From the NCBI GenBank assembly GCA_949316235.1, contig OX438751.1, positions 2,745,413 through 2,809,412 of the forward strand: a stretch of DNA of 64,000 nt. The letters are read 5' to 3'. The DNA is from Oegoconia quadripuncta (Eukaryota > Arthropoda > Insecta > Lepidoptera > Autostichidae). Made by a program: the position numbers and the translations under genes. Under the pieces are notes generated by a model that saw nothing but the letters and a program-made list of their open reading frames with translations, was not told where the DNA came from and did not search any database. Positions 32,701 through 44,000 of the stretch are shown here, in pieces; position 1 is the first letter of the stretch, and each line of letters begins with the position of its first letter.

Positions 32701-34584
32701 TGAACATGGGATAACAGATATTCCAACACTACCGTTATTTGAAGTATGTAGCCCACCACTAACGAAGTACTGCTTATTCGGTTTCCCTGCAAAACCGTTT
32801 ATGGTCATGAAAGTGCCATTATGTAAAGGGTCAATTTGAGCTATAACAGATGCTGCACCATACAGCTCTACGACACCGTTGGCTTTGATGTCAATCAATT
32901 TCCCTGAGCTTATATCCTGATCAGGTTGCGGCAATTCATTACCTATGTCAAAAAACTGTAATTTAATAGAGTCTTTGTAAACTATTACATGCGCTTGCTC
33001 AGTATACGATTGGCCTATTAAAACCGGCTTCTCCAAAAAATTGTCTGCGACTATCTTACACAAAACGTTAGCATCAACTCCATCTACGCTGATGTCAATA
33101 GCTAGTTTACCCAACGACTGCACTACACTGTTACCGAAACCTCTTATTAGTGATGACACATTATCATGAGATAACCCTAAGTTATGGACGACAGATTCTC
33201 TCAAGAGGGTTACGTCACTACCAAAATCAACGAAAGCTTCAAACTGCATTCCGTTAATCCTTACCTCCTTAACAAACTTCGAACTTGGAACTTGATCATT
33301 CCGTTGACCGATCGTATTAATACACATAGTTTTTGGAAAGTTATTTGGCTTTGTGATCTTATTATCACCTTTATTTAAACAGTTTTCCATTGTATGCCCA
33401 ACTCTATTACATTGTGCACATCTTATAATTGGTTTAGGACAATAAAGGAAGCTATGCCCCTTTTCCTTGCAATTATAGCAACCTTGACTGACCCTATACC
33501 CTAGTTTGTGGGTGACAGTACTATTGCTGCTAACATTAGAGACATCAACTTTGTTTTTGAATTGGTTTCGGTCAATGGAATGATTAGAATCCTTGCTGCT
33601 AATTAAATACTGCAACAGCTGATCGGGGTGTGAACAACGCAACGCTAGAGCACCAGATCGAAGAATCCTATCGGTAATACCGTGTATTATGCAGTCTACC
33701 GCACGTTTATCAATAATGTCACACTGATTAAGAAGGGTTAACTTTTCATAAAAATAATTTTCAATGGGTTCATTGAACCTGCTCTTCCTTCTTAGCATAT
33801 CCTCCAGGGCCTGCCCATAATTCAGTTCGTGGGGAAAGGCGTTAATTAATTTTGCTTGCCACTCTTGCCAACTGTAAAGAACGGAACTTAATCCTTCGTA
33901 CCAGACTTTGGCCAGGCCATGAAGTTTCTGCATTGCAAAGTGGGTGGTAGTTTGGTCATCCCATCCGTATACTGTGGCACATTCGTTAACCTTCTTTAGC
34001 CACACATCAATGCGTTGGTTTTTAGTGGATGGGTCAAAGTTCGGTAAGATATTCATGTGGTCAATTTTAGCTTGAGGTCGTGTGCCACTAGTAGGCGGAT
34101 GGGCTGTCAAACTGTCTTTTAAACAAGTAATGACATCAATAAAATCCTGCTTAGATAAAGATAGACTACGTGACCTGTCATGTTTTCCCGCGTCGACACG
34201 ATGCTCTGCCTCGTGGTCACGCCGTCGTCCTTCATCCCTCGGTCCACGATCTGCTGAAGTGTGACAACCATTGTCGTTGGATCGTAGTGCTGAGCGCCTG
34301 GTTTCCTCCGCAGCGATGCGCTTCTCTCGCTCTTTCGATACTTGTTCTTCCAGCATCTTCACACGTTCTCGATATAGTTCCATTTCACACCGATCACGAT
34401 GACTCTGACCTGGGCTGCGTGATCGTATCGGGCTGCGGCTTCGCTCTCTCCTAGAACTGCGACCTTCGTTCCTTGTCCGACTTCTTGCCCGCGAACCATC
34501 TTGGCGACCGGACATCCGCCCTGGTGTTTCGAGCCTCCGTCCGCTCGATAAGAGACTACGGCGATCCCCGTGCGGATCGGACAT
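29794..34584 (-). CDS. gag-pol: Gag-Pol polyprotein of the LTR retrotransposon
   Basis: Single 1596-residue frame with no frameshift between gag and pol. Residues 1-150 are Arg/Ser-rich with a short coiled coil near 62-95; a gag/capsid region spans about 180-330. Two CCHC zinc knuckles follow: Cys369-372-His377-Cys382 and Cys389-392-His397-Cys402. A retropepsin-like site reads D453-F454-G455, not the usual DTG/DSG. Reverse transcriptase has Asp814 in LDLASGYYQ and YFDD at 876-879. RNase H has D1025, E1066, D1093 and D1136. Integrase has HHCC (H1234, H1239, C1269, C1272) and the catalytic triad D1302, D1361, E1397 (D-D-35-E). A GPY/F-type module is at 1532-1534; no chromodomain was seen. The product makes virus-like particles, copies the RNA and integrates it (family knowledge). 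All catalytic motifs except the protease look standard, so the element may be active. Confidence 0.97.
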   Translation of the reverse strand: MSDPHGDRRSLLSSGRRLETPGRMSGRQDGSRARSRTRNEGRSSRRERSRSPIRSRSPGQSHRDRCEMELYRERVKMLEEQVSKEREKRIAAEETRRSALRSNDNGCHTSADRGPRDEGRRRDHEAEHRVDAGKHDRSRSLSLSKQDFIDVITCLKDSLTAHPPTSGTRPQAKIDHMNILPNFDPSTKNQRIDVWLKKVNECATVYGWDDQTTTHFAMQKLHGLAKVWYEGLSSVLYSWQEWQAKLINAFPHELNYGQALEDMLRRKSRFNEPIENYFYEKLTLLNQCDIIDKRAVDCIIHGITDRILRSGALALRCSHPDQLLQYLISSKDSNHSIDRNQFKNKVDVSNVSSNSTVTHKLGYRVSQGCYNCKEKGHSFLYCPKPIIRCAQCNRVGHTMENCLNKGDNKITKPNNFPKTMCINTIGQRNDQVPSSKFVKEVRINGMQFEAFVDFGSDVTLLRESVVHNLGLSHDNVSSLIRGFGNSVVQSLGKLAIDISVDGVDANVLCKIVADNFLEKPVLIGQSYTEQAHVIVYKDSIKLQFFDIGNELPQPDQDISSGKLIDIKANGVVELYGAASVIAQIDPLHNGTFMTINGFAGKPNKQYFVSGGLHTSNNGSVGISVIPCSGFCHIPENSIICRAEPVDVVKRVSVEESVQLSEVPVVNDKDIDESQIHVGEMVSEDARRRLFELLRTYKHCFASSLKELGCTNATQMSIELNSTRPVVYRPYRLSHHEREKVRLMIKEMLDAGIIRDSVSEYASPILLVRKKDGSLRLCVDYRMLNSITVKERYPMPVIEDEIARLNGQGCFISLDLASGYYQVPIAEHCKHLTSFVTPDGQYEFNRMPFGLANAPANFQRMMNSILGTARFKTSSVYFDDTLIFGKDETECLDRLVETLQVMSKANLTLNLSKCHFLLDTVDYLGYEVSSAGVRPSEKKILSVMNFPRPENVHNVRQFLGLASYFRKFINGFAQVSFPLSKLLKKDTPWEWHEKQEEAFKKLKALLVERPTLAIYDPTAETELHTDASRAGIGGILLQRSKVTDPFRPVIYYSRQTSPEEKNFHSYELETLAVVCSLRKFRVYVLGKSFKIVTDCSALRSTFTKRDLIPRIARWWLLLQEFDCSVEYRPGVKMSHVDALSRNPIVDENGVETDSFPTVMAISGDDWLHTLQLGDSELNRIRDILNSNLDEKGLQYMRESYVVRDNKLYRYIDGDKDNVRWVVPKGARWQVCRMNHDDIGHFGVEKTLDRIKKHYWFAKMSRFVRKYVNSCLECAYAKNSSDKREGLLHPITKINVPFHSLHVDHLGPFVRSKRGYTHLLIVVDAFTKFCLIKLVRNTNSQNAIRALDDIFCTFKVPVRLISDRGSCFTSHAFKRFCLDKGTKHILNAVASPRSNGQVERYNRTILDSLRAVAVKYGEKDWDRHLGTIQWGLNNTVQKTIGRTPSEVLFGTSMNGDVSPILNEIAEETRERCDVNTMRNEVKDRVDSEQVKQKLAYDKGRKPARIYNKGDLVKITKTCFSNDGQSKKLMPSYVGPYRVSKVLGNDRYCVEPVPGLGSTRTKRATTVAADRMKPWIHIAALQVHENLSDSYSSDEDQSN

Positions 34585-35140
34585 GGCCTGGAAACTCAGA
34601 GACGATAAAGATCGATTAGAATGAGTGAATTGAAATGAGGGTATTTTAATAATGTAATACTCGGGTACTTTTTGTTACAATTAATCAGCTAACATTCACA
34701 AAATACAAGGCTACTTATAGGGAAGAAGCAAGGAGATAAAAGGAACAAAATCGAGGAGAAAAAATAAATTATTCTTTAAATTCAATTAAAAAAAAAAAAA
34801 AACAAAAATGGTCATATCTCGAAAACGGCTCACTTTTGGTCGAAAATAAAGAAATTTTCCACCCCTTTGAAACCCCAATTAGGTTCGAGAGGAATATAAC
34901 TAAAGACCCTGAGACCACCATAGATGCTATGTGGCCATACCACATATTCTAATGAAGTGAAAATGTCAGTTTAAAGCGTGTAGGTACTTGCATGTTACAG
35001 CGTCATGCTCGAGACGTGTAACATAGATCCCATAGACCACCATAAAATACCATGTGGTCATACCATCAATTCCATAGAGTAAAAGTGCCACTTTGGGGCG
35101 TGTACTTACGTGTTAAAACGTTGTTATCCCACTTCTGAAT
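34585..35140 (-). other. 5' internal leader of the LTR element
   Basis: Between the 5' LTR and gag. Two bases inside the LTR the minus strand reads TCAGAAGTGGGAT, resembling the complement of a tRNA-Leu acceptor/T-arm, so this is a candidate primer-binding site. The terminal TGG of a canonical site is not directly at the LTR. No other frame was seen. Confidence 0.5.
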
Positions 35141-35487
35141 TGTTAAGATGGCTAGACAGGCACTATTTGAATTAAACGACACGTCTTGTTGAACTTCAAT
35201 ATAATTCTCGAAATTCCTCCAACACCAACATTCACCTTCGCTTCCAAGATTAGAATGCGCAATCGGTCCAGAGTCCCACCATTCCACCCGCCATTTTTAC
35301 GTAAGACATTCGCCCTTGCTGATTGGCTCCCGCCTAAAACGCCGGCCAATCAGGAACGAACACATGCTCGTACCTGATTGGTCGACGGTTCAGCATTTCC
35401 GCTTTTTAATAAAATTATTAAACAGTACCAATATTATCTGCGTAATATTTTAATATCTTCATACGCTTATGAAATCAAAACCCTACA
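35141..35487 (-). repeat. 5' LTR of the retrotransposon
   Basis: 347 bp, no difference found from the other LTR. It serves as promoter end for the minus-strand element. The same three CCAAT motifs lie at 35322-35326, 35346-35350 and 35377-35381. It also carries AAAATGGCGG (minus strand), a YY1/Pho-like motif. Confidence 0.95.
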
Positions 35488-35520
35488 CTAGTACCTATCC
35501 ATAATACATGCTTGCGCGGT
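35488..35520 (+). repeat. SINE B, right part after the LTR element
   Basis: Begins with the duplicated CTAG and continues as the SINE B body, then loses similarity near atgcttg. Confidence 0.7.
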
Positions 35521-36236
35521 CAATCTACGTATCAGTCAAGATCTTATACGAATTTGTTTCACTGTTGATTGCGGCTGATGTTTCAATTAGCCATACCTAG
35601 GCGGTTGGTAATGTATAGCGAACATTTCTGCTTTTATAGAAACTTGTGCTGCTTAGCGCATGCACAGTATAACCATTTTTTCCCTGTGGCGCAGGTTGGT
35701 ATGTTAGGTTCCTTTGGATAGTACGGTGGAGCCCCTTTGGATGGTACGGTGGTTGGAACGCCTTTGGATACTACCTTTGGCCAGCGCAGTTTCCAATAAC
35801 TCAGTTCGTTATTTAACCATCTGCTTACGACTGTAGCAGGTGTATGGGTGTGCTGAAGAGAAATATTTAATGTCAATAATCAAGTTTATTTATAATACAC
35901 ATTAGTCAGTTTACATATATTTTAACTTGTAGCCGATATGTCGATGAGCACTATATTTAGACAAATAATTAATAATTACTTTACGTACAACAATCGGACT
36001 AGCCGAGCGAGCCAACAGTTCCGGTTGTATTATTCTACTCTTTGGCCAACAGACAGGATAATGAACGAGCTGTCAAAGCGGAGTTGTCTATTAGAAAAAA
36101 CGGTGTTACCACACCACAAGTAAACGTATGATACACGTTCTGACAACGACAACCGCACGTTGGTTTGCCAACCATACTGTAGGGCAAGATCTACCATATA
36201 GGTCATATACATATAATAAATACAGTCCTAGTACCA
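35521..36236. other. Intergenic with a small internal repeat
   Basis: cctttggatagtacggtgg recurs about three times in 35711-35780. No gene recognised. Confidence 0.35.
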
Positions 36237-36352
36237 TGACAGGCGTGATAAACGTTTATGTCGCGCGAGATAATATTTGTCATATACATCTATCCCACTC
36301 TCACGTCGTGTCGCGCGTGACAAACGATGTCATGCTACGGGGGCTGATCAAG
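36237..36352. mobile_element. MITE family 3 copy
   Basis: Starts catgacaggcgtgataaacg and ends gatgtcatgctacgggggct; similar to 55128-55276. Confidence 0.65.
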
Positions 36353-36379
36353 GATAATATCGACGGAATACGAACGGAT

Positions 36380-36872
36380 TTTTTTTTTTTTTTTTATATG
36401 AGAGGGCGGCAAACGAGCATGCGGGTCACCTGATGGAAAGCAATCACCGCCGCCCATGGACACCAAAAGGGTCACAGATGCGTTGCCGGCCTTTGATGAA
36501 GGTGTAGGCTCGTTTCTTGAAGGTTCCAATGTCGTACTCGTTCCGGAATACCGCTGCCGGAAGTCCGTTCCACAGGGTGGTTGTACGTGGTAAGAAATTT
36601 CTTGAGAAACGTACAGTGGTAGACTTCCACTCATCCAGGTGATGTGGATGGAAATTTAATTTTGGGCGAGAAGTGTATCGGTTAAATTGAGCAGCGGGTA
36701 TTAGCTCGAACAGTTCTTCAGAACACTCCCCATGAAATATGCGATAGAGAATGCAGAGGGACGCGACGTCTCTTCGCAACGCCAGGGGATCCAGTCGGTC
36801 AGTGAGACTCTCTTTGATTTGGATTTGATTCCTGCACCTTATAACAAAAACAAAAATCACAGGCAGAGATCA
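36380..36872 (-). pseudogene. LINE 3' end with open C-terminal frame
   Basis: The minus frame 36860-36444 encodes DPLALRRDVASLCILYRIFH and TTTLWNGLPAAVFR, the C-terminal region of a LINE polymerase I recall as common in Lepidoptera. A poly-A tail (T-run at 36380-36396) follows. 5'-truncated. Confidence 0.85.
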
Positions 36873-37066
36873 GGAAGTTCAAGTAGTTTATTGGATAACT
36901 CGTGTTACTATGTCAAAGGTCAAAGAAATAAGGAAAACTTTAATTAATATGAAAACTCTTGTATATCAGATAGAGATAATACATAACTATTTTGTTTGTG
37001 TGTGTTTACATACCTATGTAAGTTATTCTTTGTGATTTAAATTTTGTTACTTATTTATTTAATAAT

Positions 37067-37508
37067 GTGAATGATGATGTAAATCATGTTACACCTGATT
37101 CAGAGATAGGAAGAGGAAATCTAGTGTTAAATGATTCTCGTCCTAAGTGGAAGGCTAGATGGATGAATGTTTATGTACACTTCGTTACTATTTTACCTCT
37201 TAATTTAAAAATTTGCGTTCAGAAACTTTTAAAACACCCAAAGTCCCGTCTATACAGGACGTCCCAAGACAATACGCCATGTATAATATTATATAACAAT
37301 CTGCCTGACGAAATAAAATTAGTTAATGACAAAATGTTTAAAATTCGATTGATACAATGGCTTCAGGCAAAGTGTTTCTATGATATTAAGGAATATTTAA
37401 ATTATCAGAATGCTATGTAAAGTGTCACAAATCAGCATGCAGATTGAATACATGATTCCTAAATTTCTTATCAGACCTTGTAAACTGTATTCTGGCAAAT
37501 AAGTAATT

Positions 37509-37540
<32 letters not shown>

Positions 37541-37545
37541 TCATG
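37067..37545 (+). pseudogene. LINE C-terminal fragment with TTTC tail
   Basis: The frame 37067-37420 ends YNNLPDEIKLVNDKMFKIR and WLQAKCFYDIKEYLN, typical of a LINE polymerase C-terminus. A 3' UTR and a (TTTC)n tract at 37507-37543 follow. Confidence 0.8.
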
Positions 37546-37970
37546 GAGGGAAAGTACTACATGTACCCTAAATATCGTAGATAGGATATTTTACTGAAAG
37601 AAGACTTTATTTTATTTTTAAAAGTTAGTAGGTAATACGAATTCTAACATTTTTTTGAAAATTATTTGATTCGTCTAGGAATCGAACCGACTCAAATGTG
37701 AAAAAGAACACCCGTATTTTTATAATGCCAACCGGAAGAATGGACAAAAAATTATAATTCCTCTGAAGTAACATAGTATAATTTTTTTCTTATCTACCAA
37801 CAATATTTAAGTACTTTCCCTCCATATCGCTTCGTCCTGGGACTGTATAGTTATATCATCACAACCGACTTATTTAGGGTTATGTTTAAGCTATTTCAAA
37901 ACTTTGGTTTTACATAGGTATTTGTGCCTCTTATGTTTATGTACGTTATCTTTGAAAAATTCTTTTACAG

Positions 37971-38021
37971 ATTCAAAATGAGTAAAAAAAGTGAACCAAT
38001 GAAACAACCGCAACAGTTTGC
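37971..38021 (+). CDS. Carrier copy 2, exon 1 with start codon
   Basis: Begins after tcttttacag at 37970. Seven bases of 5' UTR precede ATG at 37978. Encodes [14 protein letters not shown] plus two bases of the next codon. Donor gtaagt at 38022. The short polar N-terminus is usual for these carriers, which lack a cleaved presequence. Confidence 0.85.
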
Positions 38022-41000
38022 GTAAGTATACAACTTTATGAATAGACTTGCTAAACGACCCGCTAAAGGTGCGTGCCAGGAAACTTTACACCCCGATTTT
38101 TAACCGAGCGAAGGGGCACATCGTGATCGGATCCTAAATATGTAAAGAGATTTTTAAGGTAAGGGGGGGGGGGGGGAATCTAACTGTAAAGTACATTATA
38201 AAGAAGAGTGAGGATATGGAAGTTACGTCGGAGTCTGATAGGAAGCCAGTTTAATTGCGCCCGGTATGCGGATATGTGATCATACTTGCGAACATTTATT
38301 TATTAACGAGAGAAAATATATGAAATCGTTTGCCAAATAATTCCTTTTACCAAAGAATATAAAATGACAAATTGTTTTATTGGTAATAAGTAAATGAACG
38401 ACAAAAGTTTACGGATTGAAGTTAACTTGCGTTACATCTTCCGAAATGTTACGCTTGTTAACTTTTTTAGTAACGGATTAGCGATTAACAAAGTGTCCAC
38501 CTATGACGTGTGTGATCGTTATTTTGGTGTAAAGTTCCTTAGTCGCCTTATACGACGGCCACGGGAAGAGACGGGTTCGTTCTATACTTTTTACGTGCCG
38601 AATGTTCGCTAATCGAAAACGAATATTAATGCGACTGCTCTACGAGTGCCTCAAAATGTTTTACAAATTTGACATTGATTTTCATTCAACAGACTCCTAC
38701 CAAAGGTTATAAACGGAGGGATCGCAGGAATCGTGGGTGTAACTGTAGTATTTCCTCTCGACCTGGTGAAGACACGGCTTCAGAATCAGACCGTAGGCCC
38801 AAATGGCGAGAGACAATACAAGAGCATGTAAGTGTAAATGAGAGATTAGTTCAAAATAAGAAGTGCCTCATAATGATCTTCCCTTCGCCATAAACACATA
38901 GATTTTTGAGGTCATTTTGTAATTTATTACAACTTTGAGGTCGTGAATAGGCACTTCCATCATGTGATGCCGAAAGAAAGAGGTCAGTCGACGAATCCAA
39001 CTCGCAAGCGTTCGGGAAACTGCGCAATGCCTTCTCGTCCACTACCTCGTGTTTGAACACGAACGTCTTACCAGTGATGACGCTGAAACGTGGTCGCTCC
39101 CTATGGGCCTCATAAGAAAGCCCAAGGTCACACAATCAACTATGAAAAGGGGATGCTCGGCGTTTCACTACGTGATCGAAATGAATGAAGAAATCCGTAG
39201 ACGAGCGAAATTCATAGCCCATAACGGATTAGTAAGTAGAAGTGGCAGTGCGTCCGAAGAACTGATGACCGATGGGGCATTATAGTTCGCGAGTGGAGAT
39301 CACACACCGGCAATCGCAGAACCTGATGAAGCTCGCGGGACGTTGTTGGATGCAGTCGGCTTCCGACGGAGGCAGTCGCTCTGGAAATAGGGGAGGTCCT
39401 CATAGGGGAGGTCTACTTTCAGCAGTACACGTCCTGTAGGTGGGTGGCATGATGATGGTGATAATAAAAATAGGGCTTAAGCATTTTTCGATCAGTCAGT
39501 ATGTCCAAGCTACCGCCGCTTCGGAAAGGGAAATCATCTGTGGGAAAAGAAGCGGCGCAGGAAACTCACGGGATCATTTTTCTTTTCTTTTTTTTTGTCT
39601 GTAATCTAAGTCACACATATTTGCTATAGGATCGACTGCTTTAAAAAGACTTACGCGGCAGAGGGCTACTTTGGCATGTATAGCGGCTCGGGAGTGAATA
39701 TCCTCCTCATCACTCCCGAGAAGGCGATCAAGTTGACAGCCAATGATATGTTCCGGTATTATCTAACGCTGCCTGACGGGTGAGTTTCCTACATTTTGTT
39801 TCGTCCATCACCAACACGACATCATATAGAGCAATGCTTGGAGTAGGTCTTTGCCGAGGCTTGATTAACATCGCTTTTCTTTGAAAGATTTTCCGTAATC
39901 ACCCCATAGCATGACGTCGTTGACCGCGTGCGACGTAGGTGTGAGAGTGGGATAGTTGTATACTTCATCCAAGCGAATGAGCAGGACAAATATTATCTTG
40001 CGCGATCAATGAAGACCCTTAGTAGCCTTTAAACTAATTTCCTTCTGCCTTCAATCCTTTTTCAACAATTAGGCGTCAATCTGATATTCTTTGGCTTTGG
40101 TTTGCGAAATGTGTAGCAACCGAATATAGGTAACTCCTTTTCTTGAGCATATGTAGGTACTTACAACATTTTTAATGTACCTCTTTGATATGAGAAATCT
40201 AAACACAAGCCTGAACCTCATCAACCTGTCCATATCGCGATAAATGTAAATGTACTGCTATAGAGCGAATGTACTCCGTAAAATACCCATGATGATACAT
40301 TTCTACGCTATCGACTTGGTTTAAATAATTACCCAGTGAGTTAATACATCACCCTCGTATTACAAACTTAAAATCTGTAGGAAGTTATGAAGATTATTAT
40401 TATTCCCCTCGATAAGAAGACGACTCTTGGAAATATGAAACTACATATGACTGTGTATATGTCATACGTACTGTGTGATGAGCTACGAGTAGCTGTGTTC
40501 TTTATCAGGACACTGCCGGTATTTCGACAAATGATCGCGGGTGGTTCGGCCGGCGCATGCCAGATCGTAATCACCACGCCGATGGAGCTACTCAAGATAC
40601 AAATGCAGATGCAGGCTGCTCTGGCTAAGAAAGGTGAATAAAAACTAAAAAAGACAGTCAAATGCGAGTTGTATTCGTGCCCAGATTAGCTATTATACTA
40701 TGCATCTCTTCCAGTAAGTTTTTATACACCCAGCGCCGCGACAGTGCGATCATGTTTCGTGCACTTAAAAAAATACTTTGATTTCTTTCATACAGTTCTT
40801 TCAAATTCTTGATTTCATTGTGCGTAGACGTTAGCAGGCAGTTAACAATTTATTTAAAATTTAAGTAAATCGACATGTTGTAGGAGTTTTCTCGAATTGT
40901 CGTGAATGATTTTAGGATCATCCCTTGGGGCCGCCACTGCAGAGAGCTAATAAGAAGTTAAGATTCTTAAGGCCGTATTTCAGAATGTAACTCAAGCAGA

Positions 41001-44000
41001 GATCTCCGCATGAGGACAATTAAAAAGGGACAGCTTTATATAAATTGTACATCGGCATCTCTTTCTATGTTCAAGCGTGGATCATTTTGAAATATGGGCC
41101 TTAGTGATAAGGGACAACGCATTGTAACCTGTATTGGAGGTCGAAAGTATAGAGCTTATCTCTTGGAGGTTACTGGTGTTATGGACAGTAGGAATCACTC
41201 TCCACCCGATGAGCGAATTGCTCTTGCGCATCAGCGACCTCACGGGTTGGCCGGTCTTCGACATTAAGACTCAGCACCAGGCAGAAGTTATTATTACCTA
41301 TTCTTCTTCTTTTCGAGTCAATGGCAAAAATTATAATGACCTAAAGCAATACCTACGTATTTGATTGAAGTCCCTATTTTTTTGATTGAAAGGGTAAATA
41401 TAAGTTTGGAGAAGGTCGGATGATGTACTCTAGAAATAGAGAACAACGAACTTATTGAAGTTTTTGTGCCAGGTTTTGCTGATTCAAAAGACATTTTGTT
41501 CCCATACAGCGGGCTCTGCTGTCAAGCAAGTGACAGCGATGCAACTTACCCGTCAGCTGTTCGCCGAACGAGGCATCTTCGGTCTTTACCGCGGCATCGG
41601 AGCTACGGCTCTCCGAGATATCTCATTTAGCATCCTCTACTTTCCGCTATTCGCGACGCTCAACGATCTGGGCTTCGACCCCAAGACTGGTGGCTCGCCT
41701 TTCTGGTGAGTATCTTTTCATGCCAAGCCTTCGGTTGGCTAAGTGGGTGCTTGTGCCAGTGCACGGCAACGCAGCACAACTAAGTACTCAGTGAATCCAG
41801 GCAGGTTAACGAGGCAATTCCACGACTTAATACCGGCCTCTCACAGGACTTTCTGAAATTAAGTAGTACCGAACAGCGTTTGATGACCCGTGACAGGAGA
41901 TGTCACTGAACCAGGGTATATGGCCCCTTTAACAAATATTTTCTCACCCTAGGTCTTAGAGAGAGAGTTAGGTTTGCCAGAGGAGCATGGAATGTAGCAT
42001 ATTGGGAGTCAAACTGATCGACCGCGTCAGAAATGCTACACTACGCTCACTGACTCGGATCTCTGACGTAGGGAAAAAAGTGGCAACTTTGAAGTGGGAC
42101 TGGGCAGGTCACGTGGGCCGCATGCCGTGCGAGTTGTGGGCAAATGCGCCCACTATTGGGACTCCCACAACCGCCAGACGCAAACGTGGCGGACCGCGAA
42201 AACAATGGAGAGACGAGCTTGACAGTTTTAATAAGGGATGGTTTGTGCTCACCAAGAACAAAAACTCATGGAAACAGATGAGGGAGGCCTTTGCCCAGCA
42301 GTGGGACACTATGGGCTCTTAATAATAATAATAAAGGTGTTAGTAGTATACATCGCTGCCCACATCCTTTTGGAATGTACTGATGATGTGACGACATACC
42401 GGGCAACTCACCTGGTCACACTAGGATGGTGAATGACCCACTCGTGGCAATTCGTTCAAATATAAGATTATACTCCACAGTGTAACAAAAGAATTTATGA
42501 TCAACCTTACACACCCCCCACTGTTGGGGCATAGCCGCCTCTAACTGGCGGACATGGGTCATAATCCACCACACGGGCCCCGAGCAGTTTGCTGGATTTG
42601 TGTCAGACTAGTGGTCACCTGACAGTCAGTGCTTTAAAGCCGCCCTTATAGGGCACGGATTTGGCTTAACGGCTGCCTTAAATTGACAACCGGGACCGAC
42701 TATTTAACGTGCGCTCCGAAGTACGGAAATACCAGTAACATCTAATGACTGTCCGGGCCAGGCATTGCTTAACTTCGCTAATCGAAAACGAATAGCGAAT
42801 TCGACTGCGCCACTAGTTCTTCTAACGAAAGAACGAACCAAAGAATTATTCAATTACCAACTGTTACTACATAAATTCGCGACACTCACCTTCCCCCGCC
42901 AGTTTACGTTCTGAGGCACATTTTCATTTTTGCTGACTTTTGAGAGGTCACTTCACCATTTTTTTTTATCGAATAATATTACGACATTCGTGTTTTGGCT
43001 ATAATAAATATACGGGGCATATCGTATAGATTTCTATGTATGTTTTCCACAATCACAAATGCAGGCGTTTTCCCTAAAATTTTTTTTGCAAAGCACATTT
43101 TACGATGGACAAGCCTTAAAGGGTACGCTAAAGGGTACGTTTTTTTTTACATTTGGGGGAGTGGCTATCCTATCTCTGACAACTGGAACACAACAATGCT
43201 ATTAACATTGCTGCGTGGCGGCAGATTTAGATAAGATGGTGGTAGCTAGCTAGGCGGTCATTCAAAACGCCCTACCACTAACCACAGCGAGTACTTAAAC
43301 ATGTACCCCGCTGGGGATCGAACCCGCGACCTCTTTCTTCAGTTCCAGCCGCTCGCTGCGTACCATTTACGATATGTCGCGATGTGATGTACATGTAGAA
43401 GTGTAGACAATCTGTTCAGTAGTATGGAGTGCTGGTGGGCTGGTGCAATTGTGCTCAAGCTGTTCGCCGGGTCTGTTGGTACGTCTAACAATTATTGGCT
43501 TTCAGGGTGTCGTTTCTGTCCGGTTTGGTCGGTGGTACGATAGCGGCTGTGGCCGTAACGCCTATTGACGTGGTGAAGACCCGAATGCAGACTATTACCA
43601 AAGGAGGAGGATCCCAATACACTGGCATTATGAATTGTGTTACGTAAGTGGCATTGAGTTTTGACGTCATCATGTCTCATAATATCCTTTTGACTTTTGA
43701 CGGCCTGTTTGGTGTAGTGGTTAAAAATTCTGACTGCTATACCAAAAGGTCGCGGGTTCGAATCCCGCTAGGGGCATATGTTTGTATGATGAATACAGAC
43801 ATGTGTTCCCGAGTTATGGATGTTTTTCATTTGTTTATGTATTTATTTACAAAAAAAAAATATATTTGTTTAGTTTATCAACCATCTGGTATCCATAATA
43901 CAAGCCTAGTTGTTTAGTGTGGAACTAGATGGCGCTGTGTGTTTGTGCAAAGATATTTATTTATTTATTTTGATCTCCACTAGGAACCAGGCATGGCGGT

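Larger units (their letters stand above)
28473..35487 (-). mobile_element. Complete Ty3/gypsy-type LTR retrotransposon
   Basis: 7015 bp in minus orientation. The LTRs at 28473-28819 and 35141-35487 are both 347 bp, begin TG and end CA, and look identical on reading through. They are flanked by direct CTAG repeats (28469-28472 and 35488-35491). One intact gag-pol frame fills 34584-29794. No env was recognised. The order RT, RNase H, then integrase places it in Ty3/gypsy (known rule). It is inserted in a SINE B copy whose halves are 28358-28472 and from 35488. Identical LTRs imply a very recent insertion. The clade is not assigned. Confidence 0.95.

Noticed and set aside
34170..34454. 94-codon plus-strand frame opposite gag
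   Set aside because: Antisense of the Arg/Ser-rich gag N-terminus; such composition often leaves open reverse frames.
41082..41364. Overlapping open frames of 60 and 76 codons in carrier intron 4
   Set aside because: No splice logic, no start context, and no resemblance to a known protein.
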